From positions 372,001-436,000 of the forward strand of contig CALNYZ010000044.1 in NCBI GenBank assembly GCA_942490945.1: DNA of 64,000 nt, given 5' to 3'. The DNA is from CALNYZ01 sp942490945 (GTDB lineage Bacteria; Pseudomonadota; Gammaproteobacteria; UBA6429; Thiohalophilaceae). Under the pieces are notes generated by a model. The model was not told where the DNA came from and made no database searches. It saw only the letters and a program-made list of their open reading frames with translations. The stretch's first letter is position 1. Every line of letters begins with the position of its first letter. Positions 9,265 through 17,692 of the stretch are shown here, piece by piece. Position numbers and translations under genes: made by a program.

Positions 9265-11058
9265 TTATTGCTTGTCCGTCAAAATCCATTTTGAGTGGAT
9301 GTTATACCAGCCATCAAAATTACCAACAGCACCAACGCCAATGCCGACCAATGGTATTTTATAATGCGCAGTGATTTTACCATTTTTTCGACTCGTCGGT
9401 TTTATAAATCCCGCACGCATATCCACGCCGACATTATGCTGACCATAAAACACATTTTTTGTATCGGCAATTTCAGCCAGATTACTGGTTAAAGCAAAAG
9501 TCACGATAACCGGCCCATAAGGGTCATCAGGTGCGACCTGTTCGTAAGCGCCACTGATAACGACGTACAAGAACTTGATCAGCTCTGAATAATAATCATT
9601 TTCCATAATCGACACGACCAGTGCGAGCGTGGCTTTGACGATTTCCTCTGAATATTGTTCAAAATCATCACGGAATTGTTCTTTCAGCGCATCGGTGATT
9701 TCCTTGCGCCGTTCATTGTTGAGAAAATCATTGGCATAAGCATCGTCAATCAAATCAAATAATTCATGCACGGCACCGTTTTCATCGATTTCATAACCGG
9801 CCATCACAACAGTAAAGATACGCGGATAGGCATCTGGTTGATTAGGTAAATTAAAGAAACACTTGTCATCAATAAACGCACTTGAACCTTCTACAGTAAG
9901 TTTCACATAGTCAGTGAAAAAGCATTTTTTTCCGTGCGACTTGATAAAACCACGCATGCTGAATTCTTCCTGACCGTCCTCGGATGACTTTTTAAACAGA
10001 TTAACTTTATTCAGATAAAACCCTGCCTTGTTATAGCGTGCGGTAAACTTCGTCATGCCTTGATCGGCTTTGGTGTAATTGATCACCACATTATTTGACC
10101 ATGGGCCTACACTATTATCCGGTGTTGTATCTGGACTATCAGCACCACGTTGTACTTTATCCGCAGAAGAAAAAGTTCTATTCACCGTTTTGGCCGGTTT
10201 CATTTTTTGCGCACCGACGGGTATCGCACGAACATAATAACTGGGTAACCCACCAATCGGCTGTTTCGCAGGCCAGTAATTATTCAGGTTGATTTTGAAA
10301 TAGCTGTGTGTTGACTTGAAGACAGGTTTCACGTCGGCTATCCCAGAAGTAAGCACCTTCTCAGCATGGTATTTATTCGCCTTGATTCTCAGTTCCCAAT
10401 AAACCTTTTGTATATTTTTATTATTACTGCGAAACTTGAATGTCATTTTATACGGCGAATCAAAATTAAATTCACGCTTGTAAATCAAACTCATCTCGGT
10501 ATCGATAGCACCGTCCAGAGCGTTTTGCGTATGTAGAGCCGACGCCGTGACCGGCCCTCCAAGTTCTTGCAGGGCTCGCTCCACATGCGGCTTGTAACTG
10601 ACAACACGTTTTTTGATATCGCGTTTAAATATTTTTTCCATCGTCGCATCCATCGACCACATTTGTGCATCGGGTACGTTTCGCAGATTGACATTCCGCT
10701 TACTGGTGAAAATCTTCATCTGTGCAGCCTGATCCTGCTTTACAAAGGCCTTTGATTTACTCACCAATTTACGTCGCTGCGCCGGCTTGAGCTTGCCTAA
10801 TAACGTCTGCGCACGCTCACCGATAGAACCTTCTTTAAATTTCCTGTCCGGATTCGCCGCCGCCACCATCAAGGCATAATGAAACTGCGCACCAATCTGG
10901 TTGACCACCGGGCTCGAACTGGCATTTACATGGGTATTTTGCCGGGAATTTTGCTGGGAATTATTCTGGGCCTCTTTTCTGGCAAAGGCTGATGACATGG
11001 CAAGCATGAAAATGCAAAATAATACTACAGGATGAATACTGCGCTCATAAATGGTCAT
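9265..11058 (-). CDS. Large exported protein of unknown function
   Basis: 597 residues from the ATG at 11058, chosen because GGGAGA sits six bases upstream and because it yields a signal peptide (MTIYERSIHPVVLFCIFMLA, cleaved after SAFA). The mature protein starts with a Gln/Asn-rich low-complexity segment (~30-50), then a helical basic region, then beta-rich parts. Two cysteine pairs occur around residues 375-405. The middle (~480-540) has amphipathic and hydrophobic helices. It has no recognised domain. It lies between two tiny membrane-protein genes (9059 and 11182) that are duplicated elsewhere, where this large gene is missing. Confidence 0.65.
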   Translation of the reverse strand: MTIYERSIHPVVLFCIFMLAMSSAFARKEAQNNSQQNSRQNTHVNASSSPVVNQIGAQFHYALMVAAANPDRKFKEGSIGERAQTLLGKLKPAQRRKLVSKSKAFVKQDQAAQMKIFTSKRNVNLRNVPDAQMWSMDATMEKIFKRDIKKRVVSYKPHVERALQELGGPVTASALHTQNALDGAIDTEMSLIYKREFNFDSPYKMTFKFRSNNKNIQKVYWELRIKANKYHAEKVLTSGIADVKPVFKSTHSYFKINLNNYWPAKQPIGGLPSYYVRAIPVGAQKMKPAKTVNRTFSSADKVQRGADSPDTTPDNSVGPWSNNVVINYTKADQGMTKFTARYNKAGFYLNKVNLFKKSSEDGQEEFSMRGFIKSHGKKCFFTDYVKLTVEGSSAFIDDKCFFNLPNQPDAYPRIFTVVMAGYEIDENGAVHELFDLIDDAYANDFLNNERRKEITDALKEQFRDDFEQYSEEIVKATLALVVSIMENDYYSELIKFLYVVISGAYEQVAPDDPYGPVIVTFALTSNLAEIADTKNVFYGQHNVGVDMRAGFIKPTSRKNGKITAHYKIPLVGIGVGAVGNFDGWYNIHSKWILTDKQ

Positions 11059-11181
11059 ATTCCATCTCCCTATCTGATTTCGATTTATGTGAACACAACT
11101 ACAGCATTCCATCCATTGTGCTTATTTGTTTTGTAATTAATGAATTAAATGAGTCCGGCACCTTTATCTAGACCTCTTTGT

Positions 11182-11451
11182 CTAATCCCTTGAACGAATT
11201 TTCTTTTCATCCTGATCGTTTGTGACATTGCCAGCTTCACCTTCGCCATACCGGTAGCTATCTGCATGGCTGTCACCAGAACCCGGTGGCCTGCGACCCT
11301 CCTCGCCATCACCAAATTCGATGGAACCAGACTCCGCATCAAGACTATACTGCTTGCGTTCGCGCATCTTTTTCTTAAGAAACACAAAGAAAAAAGCCTT
11401 CAGCCCGATCACGACAACAGTTGCAATTACGATTACCAGTACAATATCCAT
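11182..11451 (-). CDS. 89-residue single-TM acidic-tail protein, paralog A
   Basis: Begins MDIVLVIVIATVVVIGLK: one membrane segment (2-26), a basic stretch (KKKMRERKQ) and a Gly/Glu/Asp-rich tail. The protein and even its DNA are nearly identical to the gene at 15668-15925, including the upstream sequence around TAAAACGTGG. Orientation by the positive-inside rule places the tail in the cytoplasm. No family recognised. A recent duplication is the straightforward reading. Confidence 0.65.
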   Translation of the reverse strand: MDIVLVIVIATVVVIGLKAFFFVFLKKKMRERKQYSLDAESGSIEFGDGEEGRRPPGSGDSHADSYRYGEGEAGNVTNDQDEKKIRSRD

Positions 11452-11516
11452 TACATATTTACCTGTCTAAAACGTGGCCTGTCCTCTATTATTCGGTACG
11501 CTGTTATTCGTTATCT

Positions 11517-11984
11517 CTATATTAAATAATATCTGTCACGTTCTTTGTTACTTTGCAGTCGAGAGTGATGTTTAGGTATATTAATGATATTAAAATATCG
11601 TTTTTCACTCTTTGTTACCACTTGTACTCTTAATTCCGCCGCACGTTTATGTAAACAGGGCTTGTCAATTCGAGTAGTAAATATTTTTATATTTAATGCT
11701 GGGTCAACAGCAAGGTACAAAATATTTTCTGGCTTATGTTGCTTGCAATGTCCCGCGGATACATTCATGTCGGTAATTAAAATGGCGCGTACTTGACCAA
11801 TGTTAAAATTAACTTCAATGGGAAGTTCTTTGCGCTGATTCGCAACATAATCTTTTAACCAGTCACCGGCATCACTGCTCGCTGTAATCGCGGTAATCCC
11901 AATCTTGTCACTCCTTTCATAAGTAGGTGAGGCGTTGCAAGATACAGTCGACAGAAGAAACAGAATACTTACGAATAATCTCAT
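11517..11984 (-). CDS. Exported protein, possible lipoprotein, unknown
   Basis: 155 residues with a signal peptide (hydrophobic 3-13) ending at LSTVSC-NAS; the cysteine at 16 is only a poor lipobox match (Thr at -3), so it may be a secreted rather than lipid-anchored protein. The mature part has two further cysteines and ends in a basic tail. Its ATG overlaps the stop of a 31-codon reading frame (11981-12076) whose ribosome site lies inside the dispersed 110-bp repeat. No family recognised. Confidence 0.55.
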   Translation of the reverse strand: MRLFVSILFLLSTVSCNASPTYERSDKIGITAITASSDAGDWLKDYVANQRKELPIEVNFNIGQVRAILITDMNVSAGHCKQHKPENILYLAVDPALNIKIFTTRIDKPCLHKRAAELRVQVVTKSEKRYFNIINIPKHHSRLQSNKERDRYYLI

Positions 11985-12076
11985 AATGTAACGCGCGTTT
12001 TATAAATCCGCTCACGCGCAAACCGCTGCACCAACTTTTCAGCAATTGAATCCGTTTTCTGTTTCACAAACTCCAT
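11981..12076 (-). CDS. Possible 31-residue coupled small protein
   Basis: A short frame beginning MEFVKQKTDSIAEKLVQRFA with AAAGGA seven bases before its ATG at 12076. Its TGA overlaps the ATG of the next gene (ATGA at 11981-11984), which favours real translation. The start and ribosome site belong to the dispersed repeat (12067-12168). The protein would be a basic amphipathic helix. Could also be a mere leader that couples translation to the downstream gene. Confidence 0.35.
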   Translation of the reverse strand: MEFVKQKTDSIAEKLVQRFARERIYKTRVTL

Positions 12077-12168
12077 ATTTACGTCCTTTTAATTATGAAT
12101 ACTGTTCAATTTCAATTAATTGAGACTGCCCTTTTATATTGGTCAAAAAGTAATTTCGACTCTGACCC
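12067..12168. repeat. Dispersed ~110-bp repeat, copy A (interrupted by the IS)
   Basis: Near-identical to copies at 16501-16597 and 16598-16707. It runs from CAAACTCCATATTTACG to GACTCTGACCC, where the IS4-type element has inserted; the missing end (CAAATATC) resumes after the element at 13539. On the minus strand it supplies a ribosome site and ATG for the gene ahead of it. Confidence 0.85.
12158..12168. repeat. IS target-site duplication, left copy
   Basis: GACTCTGACCC, 11 bp, directly repeated at 13528-13538 on the other side of the element; length fits the IS4 family. Confidence 0.85.
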
Positions 12169-13527
12169 TGAGGTAGACCCTGATGTATCCCCACAAATAT
12201 AATTAAAAAAGTGATCGAAAACAACAACTTACCCATTCGGCATCACAGAAATGGAACCTGCATGGTCATTCCTGATCAGATCGAGTTACCACACAAGGTC
12301 AATTCAGGAGAAAACACCATGCAGGCCCAACAAGTGTTACATAAAATACTCATGAATACATGTCCCGACATGCATAAAACACGTCGCCTCGCCTTTGAAA
12401 CAAGCATATTGGCCGCTATGACAGGAAGACGCTTGACCGTCACCGACTTAGGTCGTTCAATCACCAGCACGACAACGCAAAAACACAACATAAAACGCGC
12501 TGACCGCTTACTCTCAAATGTTCACCTCCACAAAGAAAGCCTTTCGATCCACCGCGCGCTTGCACGGCAATTAATCGGTTCACAGAAACGTCCGATTATA
12601 TTGATTGGTCCGATATGGATGAATATAAACAGCATTTTCTACTACGCGCCGCATTAGCCGTTGACGGTCGGTCGGTGACATTGCTTGATCAAGTACATAC
12701 CGTAAAAACAAAAGAAAAGTACTTAAGTCATCAGCAATTTCTACTTCAATTAAAAAACGTCCTGCCTGAAGACTGTAAACCGGTCGTGGTTACAGATGCA
12801 GGATTTAGAATAACGTGGTTTAAACTCGCTGAATCGATGGAGTGGGATTGGGTCGGGCGTATACGTAATCGACTATATATGCACTGGGTTCAGGGCGGAC
12901 CCTGGTTTAAGGCAAAAAGGTGTTACGAAAGAGCCACATCACGCCCTGCCTATCTTGGTGAAAGCATTTTAACGAAACAGAAAGAATTTCCTTGTCGACT
13001 GGTTATTTACCAAGGGAAATTGCAAGGTCGAAAAGATAAAACACGTTTGGGCTACGAAGCTAAAAATAAACGCAGTCGCCAACATGCCGCTGGGCAACGT
13101 GAGCCTTGGTTGCTCGCAACCTCGTTACACCACACATCAACATTCGCAAAAAAAACAGTTAAGATATACCGTTTACGAATGTGTATTGAGGAAGGTTTCC
13201 GCAATATTAAAAGCCATCGCTTTGGATTAGGTTTAACCTACCATCGAACATCATCCGCAAATAGACTTCAGGTGTTGTTACTCATCGCAACGCAGGCTGT
13301 TATTGTTCTCTGGTTATTAGGCATGGCGCTCGTGCTGAGAAATAAACATTATCAGTTTCAGGCTAACAGTGTTCGATATAAGCGAGTGTTATCGATTCTG
13401 TTTATAGGGTTACAAACAATCAATAATGCAGAGATAAAAATATCAATGGATGATATTGTCGAAGCCTGGACACAGCTAAATGTCATACAAGAATCATTTG
13501 ACGAGTAAATTTCGTAGGGACCCCTCA
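12169..13527 (+). mobile_element. IS4-family insertion sequence, 1359 bp
   Basis: The borders are set by the 11-bp duplication GACTCTGACCC on both sides. The ends are imperfect inverted repeats: left TGAGGTAGACCCT, right (read inward) TGAGGGGTCCCT. The single transposase gene shows the IS4 YREK signature but carries a frameshift. Insertion is inside a copy of the 110-bp repeat, so the repeat predates the element. Confidence 0.85.
12319..13508 (+). pseudogene. IS4-family transposase, frameshifted
   Basis: Start ATG at 12319 (MQAQQVLHKI) with AGGAG eight bases upstream. The first frame reads to about 12600 and ends out of register; the second frame, starting near 12608, carries the rest to the stop at 13508. 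At the junction the expected ILIDWSD reading is broken: TTGATTGG looks like TTGATTGATTGG minus four bases, so a slipped-strand deletion is the simplest cause. That aspartate is the expected first catalytic residue of the DDE triad. Downstream, VVVTDAGF holds the second aspartate, and IYRLRMCIEEGFRNIK matches the Y-2-R-3-E-6-K signature exactly. Probably inactive unless ribosomal frameshifting restores it. Confidence 0.85.
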
Positions 13528-13538
13528 GACTCTGACCC
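13528..13538. repeat. IS target-site duplication, right copy
   Basis: GACTCTGACCC, matching 12158-12168; followed by CAAATATC, the end of the interrupted 110-bp repeat. Confidence 0.85.
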
Positions 13539-13638
13539 CAAATATCTAATATAATTTTAACCAGCAACAGTAGACCGTCAGGTCACGCTGAATATGCAGA
13601 TCGACACCTTGAGGTACGTAACGACCGACGTTATAAAG

Positions 13639-13693
13639 GGAGCCGGAGTGAATGTCAATTATTTAGGCGTTGAAGAAAATTCACTCCGCCTCC
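13639..13693. repeat. Inverted repeat downstream of the Cyc2-like gene
   Basis: 15-bp arms (13639-13653 and 13679-13693) with one mismatch, core GGAGTGAAT/ATTCACTCC, separated by 25 bases. No T-run follows in the minus direction, so it may protect the 3' end of the cytochrome-porin transcript rather than terminate it in the canonical way. Confidence 0.55.
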
Positions 13694-13722
13694 TGTCTTT
13701 CATCGCACGCGAAGCGTATGAA

Positions 13723-15000
13723 CTAAAAGGCAGCGTCAAAACCGAACAACAGGTAATTCTCACGCGTCAGATGCCCTGTATAATAGGTTCCAGTTTTTGT
13801 CTCCTTGTCCAGCAGGTCATAATTCAATTCAATTATACCTTTGACGTTACGCATAAAATAATACGAGGCGTTAACGGTCACACTGTCGATATCAATCCCT
13901 TCATAAACGGTATCGGTGTTATCAAAATCGCCACCATCTGCATAGTTATATAATAAAGAATACGTCCATTTATTGTTAGCTATATAATCTACACCCAGAA
14001 ACATGCCAAACCATTGGTAGTTTGTATTGGCATTGATAAAGCCGTCCCATTCATTCCAGAGCATTTGACCAAACCAATGTGACTTGGCACCTAACTTGCC
14101 GGATGCATCCAGACCAATAATATTCTTGTCGGTGTTGCGTGTACCACTTGCGGTGCCGGCCGCACCGGTCGCATTTTTCTGCTGGCCGGAATAGGCAAAC
14201 AACCCCGCAGCAACTGGTCCGATATCCGCCCCCAGGCGTGCAAACACCGCCTTGCTATTATCATTATCAAATAAATGATCCGAGCGGCGATAACCCGGGC
14301 TGTTGATAGAAACGTTCTCCGTGATCCCATTACCGTTGACCAACCCGACATCCAGGCTAAGCGGACCGATAGCACGACCGAAGATAACACCGCGCTCGTA
14401 GGTAATTCCAGCCATACGATACGCCATAAAATCCTGGAACGTCAGCCGTGTTTCACGCGGGAACATCAGGTCAGAAACCTGGAACTGGCCAAGCATCAAG
14501 CTGACATCGGTATCGAAGAGATTGTCATGTGAAAACCAGGCATCTTCAATGATCGTCTCACCATTACTGCCCTTTTCAGCAAAGATACCGTAAAAATAAT
14601 ACGTGATGTGCTCAGACAAGGGTGCGCTTGAAATCAGCTTGATAAGATAAGGCGACTGAAAATCACTGTCTGCCTGCGTGCGATTACCGGTCGTAACGTC
14701 GATCGTTTCCGCATCCCGGCCTTGCACAAATGCCTGTGCACGGATGGCAAGCGGAACATAGGCAGGTAATGCCAATTCGTCATCACCGGTTTTTATCGTG
14801 GTGTCTTTCCAGTTCGGCAAGCGGTAATTATTTTCAACAAACAAATGACCGAAATCATTTAATTTAGGGAATGCACTATGGCAACTAACACAACTTATAC
14901 CATATTGGCGTGCAAACAGCGGTGCAGCCTGTGCGGACAGGGTAGGTAACATGCCAGCGCAAACCAGCCCAAGAAAGAAAAGTCGCAGTGTATGGCTCAT
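13723..15000 (-). CDS. Cyc2-like outer-membrane cytochrome-porin fusion
   Basis: 425 residues. Signal peptide (1-26, cleavage after AQAA), then a single c-type heme site CVSCH at 37-41 inside LFARQYGISCVSCH, followed by SAFPKLNDFGHLF. The rest (~75-425) alternates like a transmembrane beta-barrel and ends in a C-terminal phenylalanine. One heme domain fused to a barrel of this length is the plan of Cyc2, the iron oxidase of neutrophilic and acidophilic iron oxidisers. Related monoheme-porins of unknown donor also exist, so iron oxidation is an inference; in a sulfur oxidiser it could move electrons from other extracellular donors. Monocistronic on the minus strand. Confidence 0.75.
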   Translation of the reverse strand: MSHTLRLFFLGLVCAGMLPTLSAQAAPLFARQYGISCVSCHSAFPKLNDFGHLFVENNYRLPNWKDTTIKTGDDELALPAYVPLAIRAQAFVQGRDAETIDVTTGNRTQADSDFQSPYLIKLISSAPLSEHITYYFYGIFAEKGSNGETIIEDAWFSHDNLFDTDVSLMLGQFQVSDLMFPRETRLTFQDFMAYRMAGITYERGVIFGRAIGPLSLDVGLVNGNGITENVSINSPGYRRSDHLFDNDNSKAVFARLGADIGPVAAGLFAYSGQQKNATGAAGTASGTRNTDKNIIGLDASGKLGAKSHWFGQMLWNEWDGFINANTNYQWFGMFLGVDYIANNKWTYSLLYNYADGGDFDNTDTVYEGIDIDSVTVNASYYFMRNVKGIIELNYDLLDKETKTGTYYTGHLTRENYLLFGFDAAF

Positions 15001-15370
15001 AATAAAACCTCACTATTGCTAACCGTTATGTGGAGTGTATATCCTGCCTGTGAAATGCTGGTTTATACAATGATATGGATCAATTTTGGATAAGATTGCA
15101 CTGAATGACTTTCCGAGTGGTGGCGTGGCGAGATCAAAAAATTAACCTGAAGAATAAACAATACTTATGCCTGTTAATAAGCACAATAATCGATTTTAGT
15201 CATCTACGTTTTATTTCACCGGTTTTATGCGCCGCTACGCTGCACCCTGGTAGCGCGTGTTACTTCGATATCCCGATTACCGGAAATTGCTTGATCATAA
15301 AGTAACACTGGACGAAATCCGCTACGGATTTACCGGATAATAACAAATCCCGCTGTCATCTATATTAACT
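15001..15370. other. Intergenic, 370 bp, promoter side of the Cyc2-like gene
   Basis: No gene is supported here. It must hold the upstream region of the minus-strand cytochrome-porin gene. A ribosome-binding AGG is near 15009. I see no clear promoter, hairpin or RNA gene. Confidence 0.5.
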
Positions 15371-15505
15371 TTACTTATTCTTATTATTCACCTGTGTAAA
15401 CAACCCGGAATCAGGCGCCGGGTTCGAACCGCTTGTTGTGGCTAGCAAAATAATACTCACAATAAACGCCATCACCACACTTAAAAACAAATTTGAAATA
15501 TTCAT
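15371..15505 (-). CDS. 44-residue single-TM peptide, family member 2
   Basis: Begins MNISNLFLSVVMAFIVSIIL; the second of two adjacent ATGs (15505) is preferred because it keeps seven bases from AAGGAG, exactly as in the relative at 9059-9196. One membrane segment, then a short polar tail containing GLFTQ that parallels GMFTS in member 1. Resemblance is in the N-terminal ISNL/VSNL motif, the hydrophobic segment and the (G)xFT tail. No known family. Confidence 0.55.
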   Translation of the reverse strand: MNISNLFLSVVMAFIVSIILLATTSGSNPAPDSGLFTQVNNKNK

Positions 15506-15551
15506 CATAAATCTCCTTTTAAATATTGCGACTACCTCCCCCCGTTAACTT

Positions 15552-15596
15552 TTAAAACGCCAACGCCACGCACAACATCAAATTAGAAATGGTCAT
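15552..15596 (-). pseudogene. Truncated third copy of the small-peptide gene (14 codons)
   Basis: Reads MTISNLMLCVALAF then stop. The DNA matches the start of the 9059-9196 gene closely, and then diverges into TTTTAA. It has its own AAGGA ribosome site and lies 43 bp upstream of the intact relative at 15505. Most likely a remnant left by duplication or recombination. Confidence 0.5.
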
Positions 15597-15667
15597 GACA
15601 AATTTCCTTGTTGTAAAACGTGGTCTGTGCCGGGTTGTTTACCCAGTTGTTTATTCTAATCCCTTGA

Positions 15668-15925
15668 TCAATTTTTCTTATCGTCTTCATCGTTCGTTAC
15701 ATTGCCAGCTTCACCTTCCCCATACCGGTAGCTATCTGTATCGATTTCACCAGAATCCGGTGGCCTGCGACCCGCCTCGCCATCACCAAATTCGATGGAA
15801 CCAGACTCTGCATCAAGACTATACTGCTTGCTTTCGCGCATCTTTTTCTTAAGAAACACAAAGAAAAAAACTTTCAGCCCGATCACGACAACAGTTGCAA
15901 TTACGATTACCAGTACAATATCCAT
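15668..15925 (-). CDS. 85-residue single-TM acidic-tail protein, paralog B
   Basis: Near-identical to the 11182-11451 gene: same membrane segment MDIVLVIVIATVVVIGLK, same basic stretch, same Gly/Glu/Asp-rich tail, with changes mostly in the last 30 residues. The identity extends into the upstream region (TAAAACGTGG). Next to it are small-peptide gene copies, mirroring the neighbourhood of paralog A. Confidence 0.65.
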   Translation of the reverse strand: MDIVLVIVIATVVVIGLKVFFFVFLKKKMRESKQYSLDAESGSIEFGDGEAGRRPPDSGEIDTDSYRYGEGEAGNVTNDEDDKKN

Positions 15926-15967
15926 TACATATTTACCCGTCTAAAACGTGGTTTATTTCCTAATTCT

Positions 15968-16432
15968 TTAACAAAAGAACTTGAAACTTGTAATTGAAAC
16001 ATCTGGCATGTTCGCGTATACCACCGCATCCAGGCCACTTGAAACCAATACACCTATAGTAATCCAGCTTCTTTCCTTCTTGTTTGCGCCAAGAAACAAG
16101 CCACTATATCCTCGCGTAAACTGTATGTTTTCATTTCCATATATCAGTGAAATTAACATTGACCATTCAATCCATCGAACAGGCATCATAAGCAAAATAA
16201 GGTACGTAATCAGCTCGCTGGGTGTTACTTTAACTACCGTTGCAGCAATTATGGTAATGAATAATAAAGATAACAGTCCAAAAACAAATCCTATAACCAA
16301 TCGTACAACACCCCAGAATGCTGCTTTTCTCATTGGTGGATCCCAGTCAACCAGCAAAAATTTTGGCGCCACAGCACAAACCAGCACATAAGCAAAATAT
16401 TTAACGATTATGTATAAATAAAATGATTCCAT
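15968..16432 (-). CDS. Four-TM membrane protein of unknown function
   Basis: 154 residues with membrane segments at about 5-27, 38-67, 70-98 and 122-142. A short loop containing WDPPMRKAAFW lies between the first and second. AT-rich relative to the housekeeping genes. It follows the tandem repeat block (16485-16753) on the minus strand and may be expressed from it. Not recognised. Confidence 0.55.
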   Translation of the reverse strand: MESFYLYIIVKYFAYVLVCAVAPKFLLVDWDPPMRKAAFWGVVRLVIGFVFGLLSLLFITIIAATVVKVTPSELITYLILLMMPVRWIEWSMLISLIYGNENIQFTRGYSGLFLGANKKERSWITIGVLVSSGLDAVVYANMPDVSITSFKFFC

Positions 16433-16484
16433 AGTTTTAATTTAAAGTAGTGAATCAATTAAATAAATCTGTCCCGGTTTTCCG

Positions 16485-16497
16485 GACCCCTTTAATT
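16485..16497. repeat. 13-bp direct repeat flanking the repeat block (left)
   Basis: GACCCCTTTAATT, repeated exactly at 16741-16753. The two copies enclose the tandem 110-bp units, like the footprint of an insertion. Confidence 0.6.
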
Positions 16498-16500
16498 GTT

Positions 16501-16597
16501 TACGTCCTTTTAATTATGAATACTGTTCAATTTCAATTAATTGAGACTGCCCTTTTATATTGGTCAAAAAGTAATTTTGACTCTGACCCCAAATATC
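16501..16597. repeat. Dispersed ~110-bp repeat, copy B
   Basis: From TACGTCCTTTTAATTATG to CCCCAAATATC. In tandem with copy C; the start-to-start period is 110 bp. One base (T for C, near 16578) distinguishes it from the others in its conserved part. Confidence 0.85.
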
Positions 16598-16707
16598 CAA
16601 ACTCCATATTTACATCCTTTTAATTATGAATACTGTTCAATTTCAATTAATTGAGACTGCCCTTTTATATTGGTCAAAAAGTAATTTCGACTCTGACCCC
16701 AAATATC
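16598..16707. repeat. Dispersed ~110-bp repeat, copy C (full unit)
   Basis: From CAAACTCCATATTTACAT to CCCCAAATATC, matching copy A plus the end that copy A has lost to the IS. On the minus strand it contains AAAGGA, then ATGGAGTTTG, as in copy A. Confidence 0.85.
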
Positions 16708-16740
16708 TCCAAATATCCCAAATATCGCTCTTTAACTCAC

Positions 16741-16753
16741 GACCCCTTTAATT
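16741..16753. repeat. 13-bp direct repeat flanking the repeat block (right)
   Basis: GACCCCTTTAATT, matching 16485-16497. Confidence 0.6.
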
Positions 16754-16760
16754 CAATAAT

Positions 16761-17612
16761 TTACGCTTGTAACCATTGTGAAGATAAACCTCTATCTGTG
16801 CGCCGTATATCCATTTCTTGACCGGCGCCATTATTTCTAAATTCATAACAAGCGATATATGGTTCTGTCATTCCCGATCCTGATATAGTTAGCAGAATTT
16901 TATATCTTCCAGGTGGAATTAATAAATCATTATCATGCCATTGGGGTTGTAATTGACTGTGCCCCCGAAAACCATACGCATTATCTTCATCGCGAGTTTT
17001 AACAATGAAATCAAGTCTATTTGGGCTAGAGTTTGGTTTGATTGTTCTATATTTCCACTCATCCACATATCTATCTCCTGGATTTCCTTCATATCCAGGT
17101 TTTTCATTATCCATCCATCTAGCAAAATCAAAATCAAAAAGCTTATATCCATTTTCTAATCGATAGATAGATACTGATGCAAACGCATCAATTATAGATT
17201 TACCACTCGCCATTTCACGTGGCTGATTTTTGATAACTACATTAACTATGTCATTTGTACCTATTAAATTGCTACTTACAACTACATTAGCGGGAACCAT
17301 TCTGACTCGGTTATATAAGGGAACATTTGGTATTATATTAGGCGGTTCAATTACAATCCTCCCAGCTCTTATCCTCAGCAAAGTTTCTCTATGCGCCAAG
17401 GATAATGTAAGCCAAATAAATATAGCTAAAGTAAGCCACATCATTGGAAACTCGTTCGGCAAAGAAATATTGAATGATTTTTGAAATGCTATTTTAATTT
17501 TGTCGTAATCTGCAAATATTCCAATACCAAAAAAAACGGAGAAGATAAGCCACACCAATCTTTCCGCTCCATTGCGAAATAAAACAATCAGTATTTCTTG
17601 TAAATAAGGCAT
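16761..17612 (-). CDS. Two-TM protein with C-terminal beta domain, unknown
   Basis: 283 residues. Membrane segments at ~15-33 and ~56-73, then an extracytoplasmic or cytoplasmic domain of ~200 residues that is beta-rich. Its final part (PPGRYKILLTISGSG) looks like an Ig-like or C2-like fold. AT-rich and flanked by repeats, so it is probably accessory. It lies 80 bp downstream of the YaaC-like gene on the same strand. No family recognised. Confidence 0.55.
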   Translation of the reverse strand: MPYLQEILIVLFRNGAERLVWLIFSVFFGIGIFADYDKIKIAFQKSFNISLPNEFPMMWLTLAIFIWLTLSLAHRETLLRIRAGRIVIEPPNIIPNVPLYNRVRMVPANVVVSSNLIGTNDIVNVVIKNQPREMASGKSIIDAFASVSIYRLENGYKLFDFDFARWMDNEKPGYEGNPGDRYVDEWKYRTIKPNSSPNRLDFIVKTRDEDNAYGFRGHSQLQPQWHDNDLLIPPGRYKILLTISGSGMTEPYIACYEFRNNGAGQEMDIRRTDRGLSSQWLQA

Positions 17613-17692
17613 TTTCTTTTTATTTGACCAATATCATATATCTACTACTTAGTTTTACTTTAAATGTTAAATAACACTATTCTGTATGTTCT

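Noticed and set aside
12590..12620. Programmed ribosomal frameshift in the IS4-type transposase
   Set aside because: No slippery heptamer at the junction, and the shift fits loss of one unit of a GATT tandem; kept as pseudogene.
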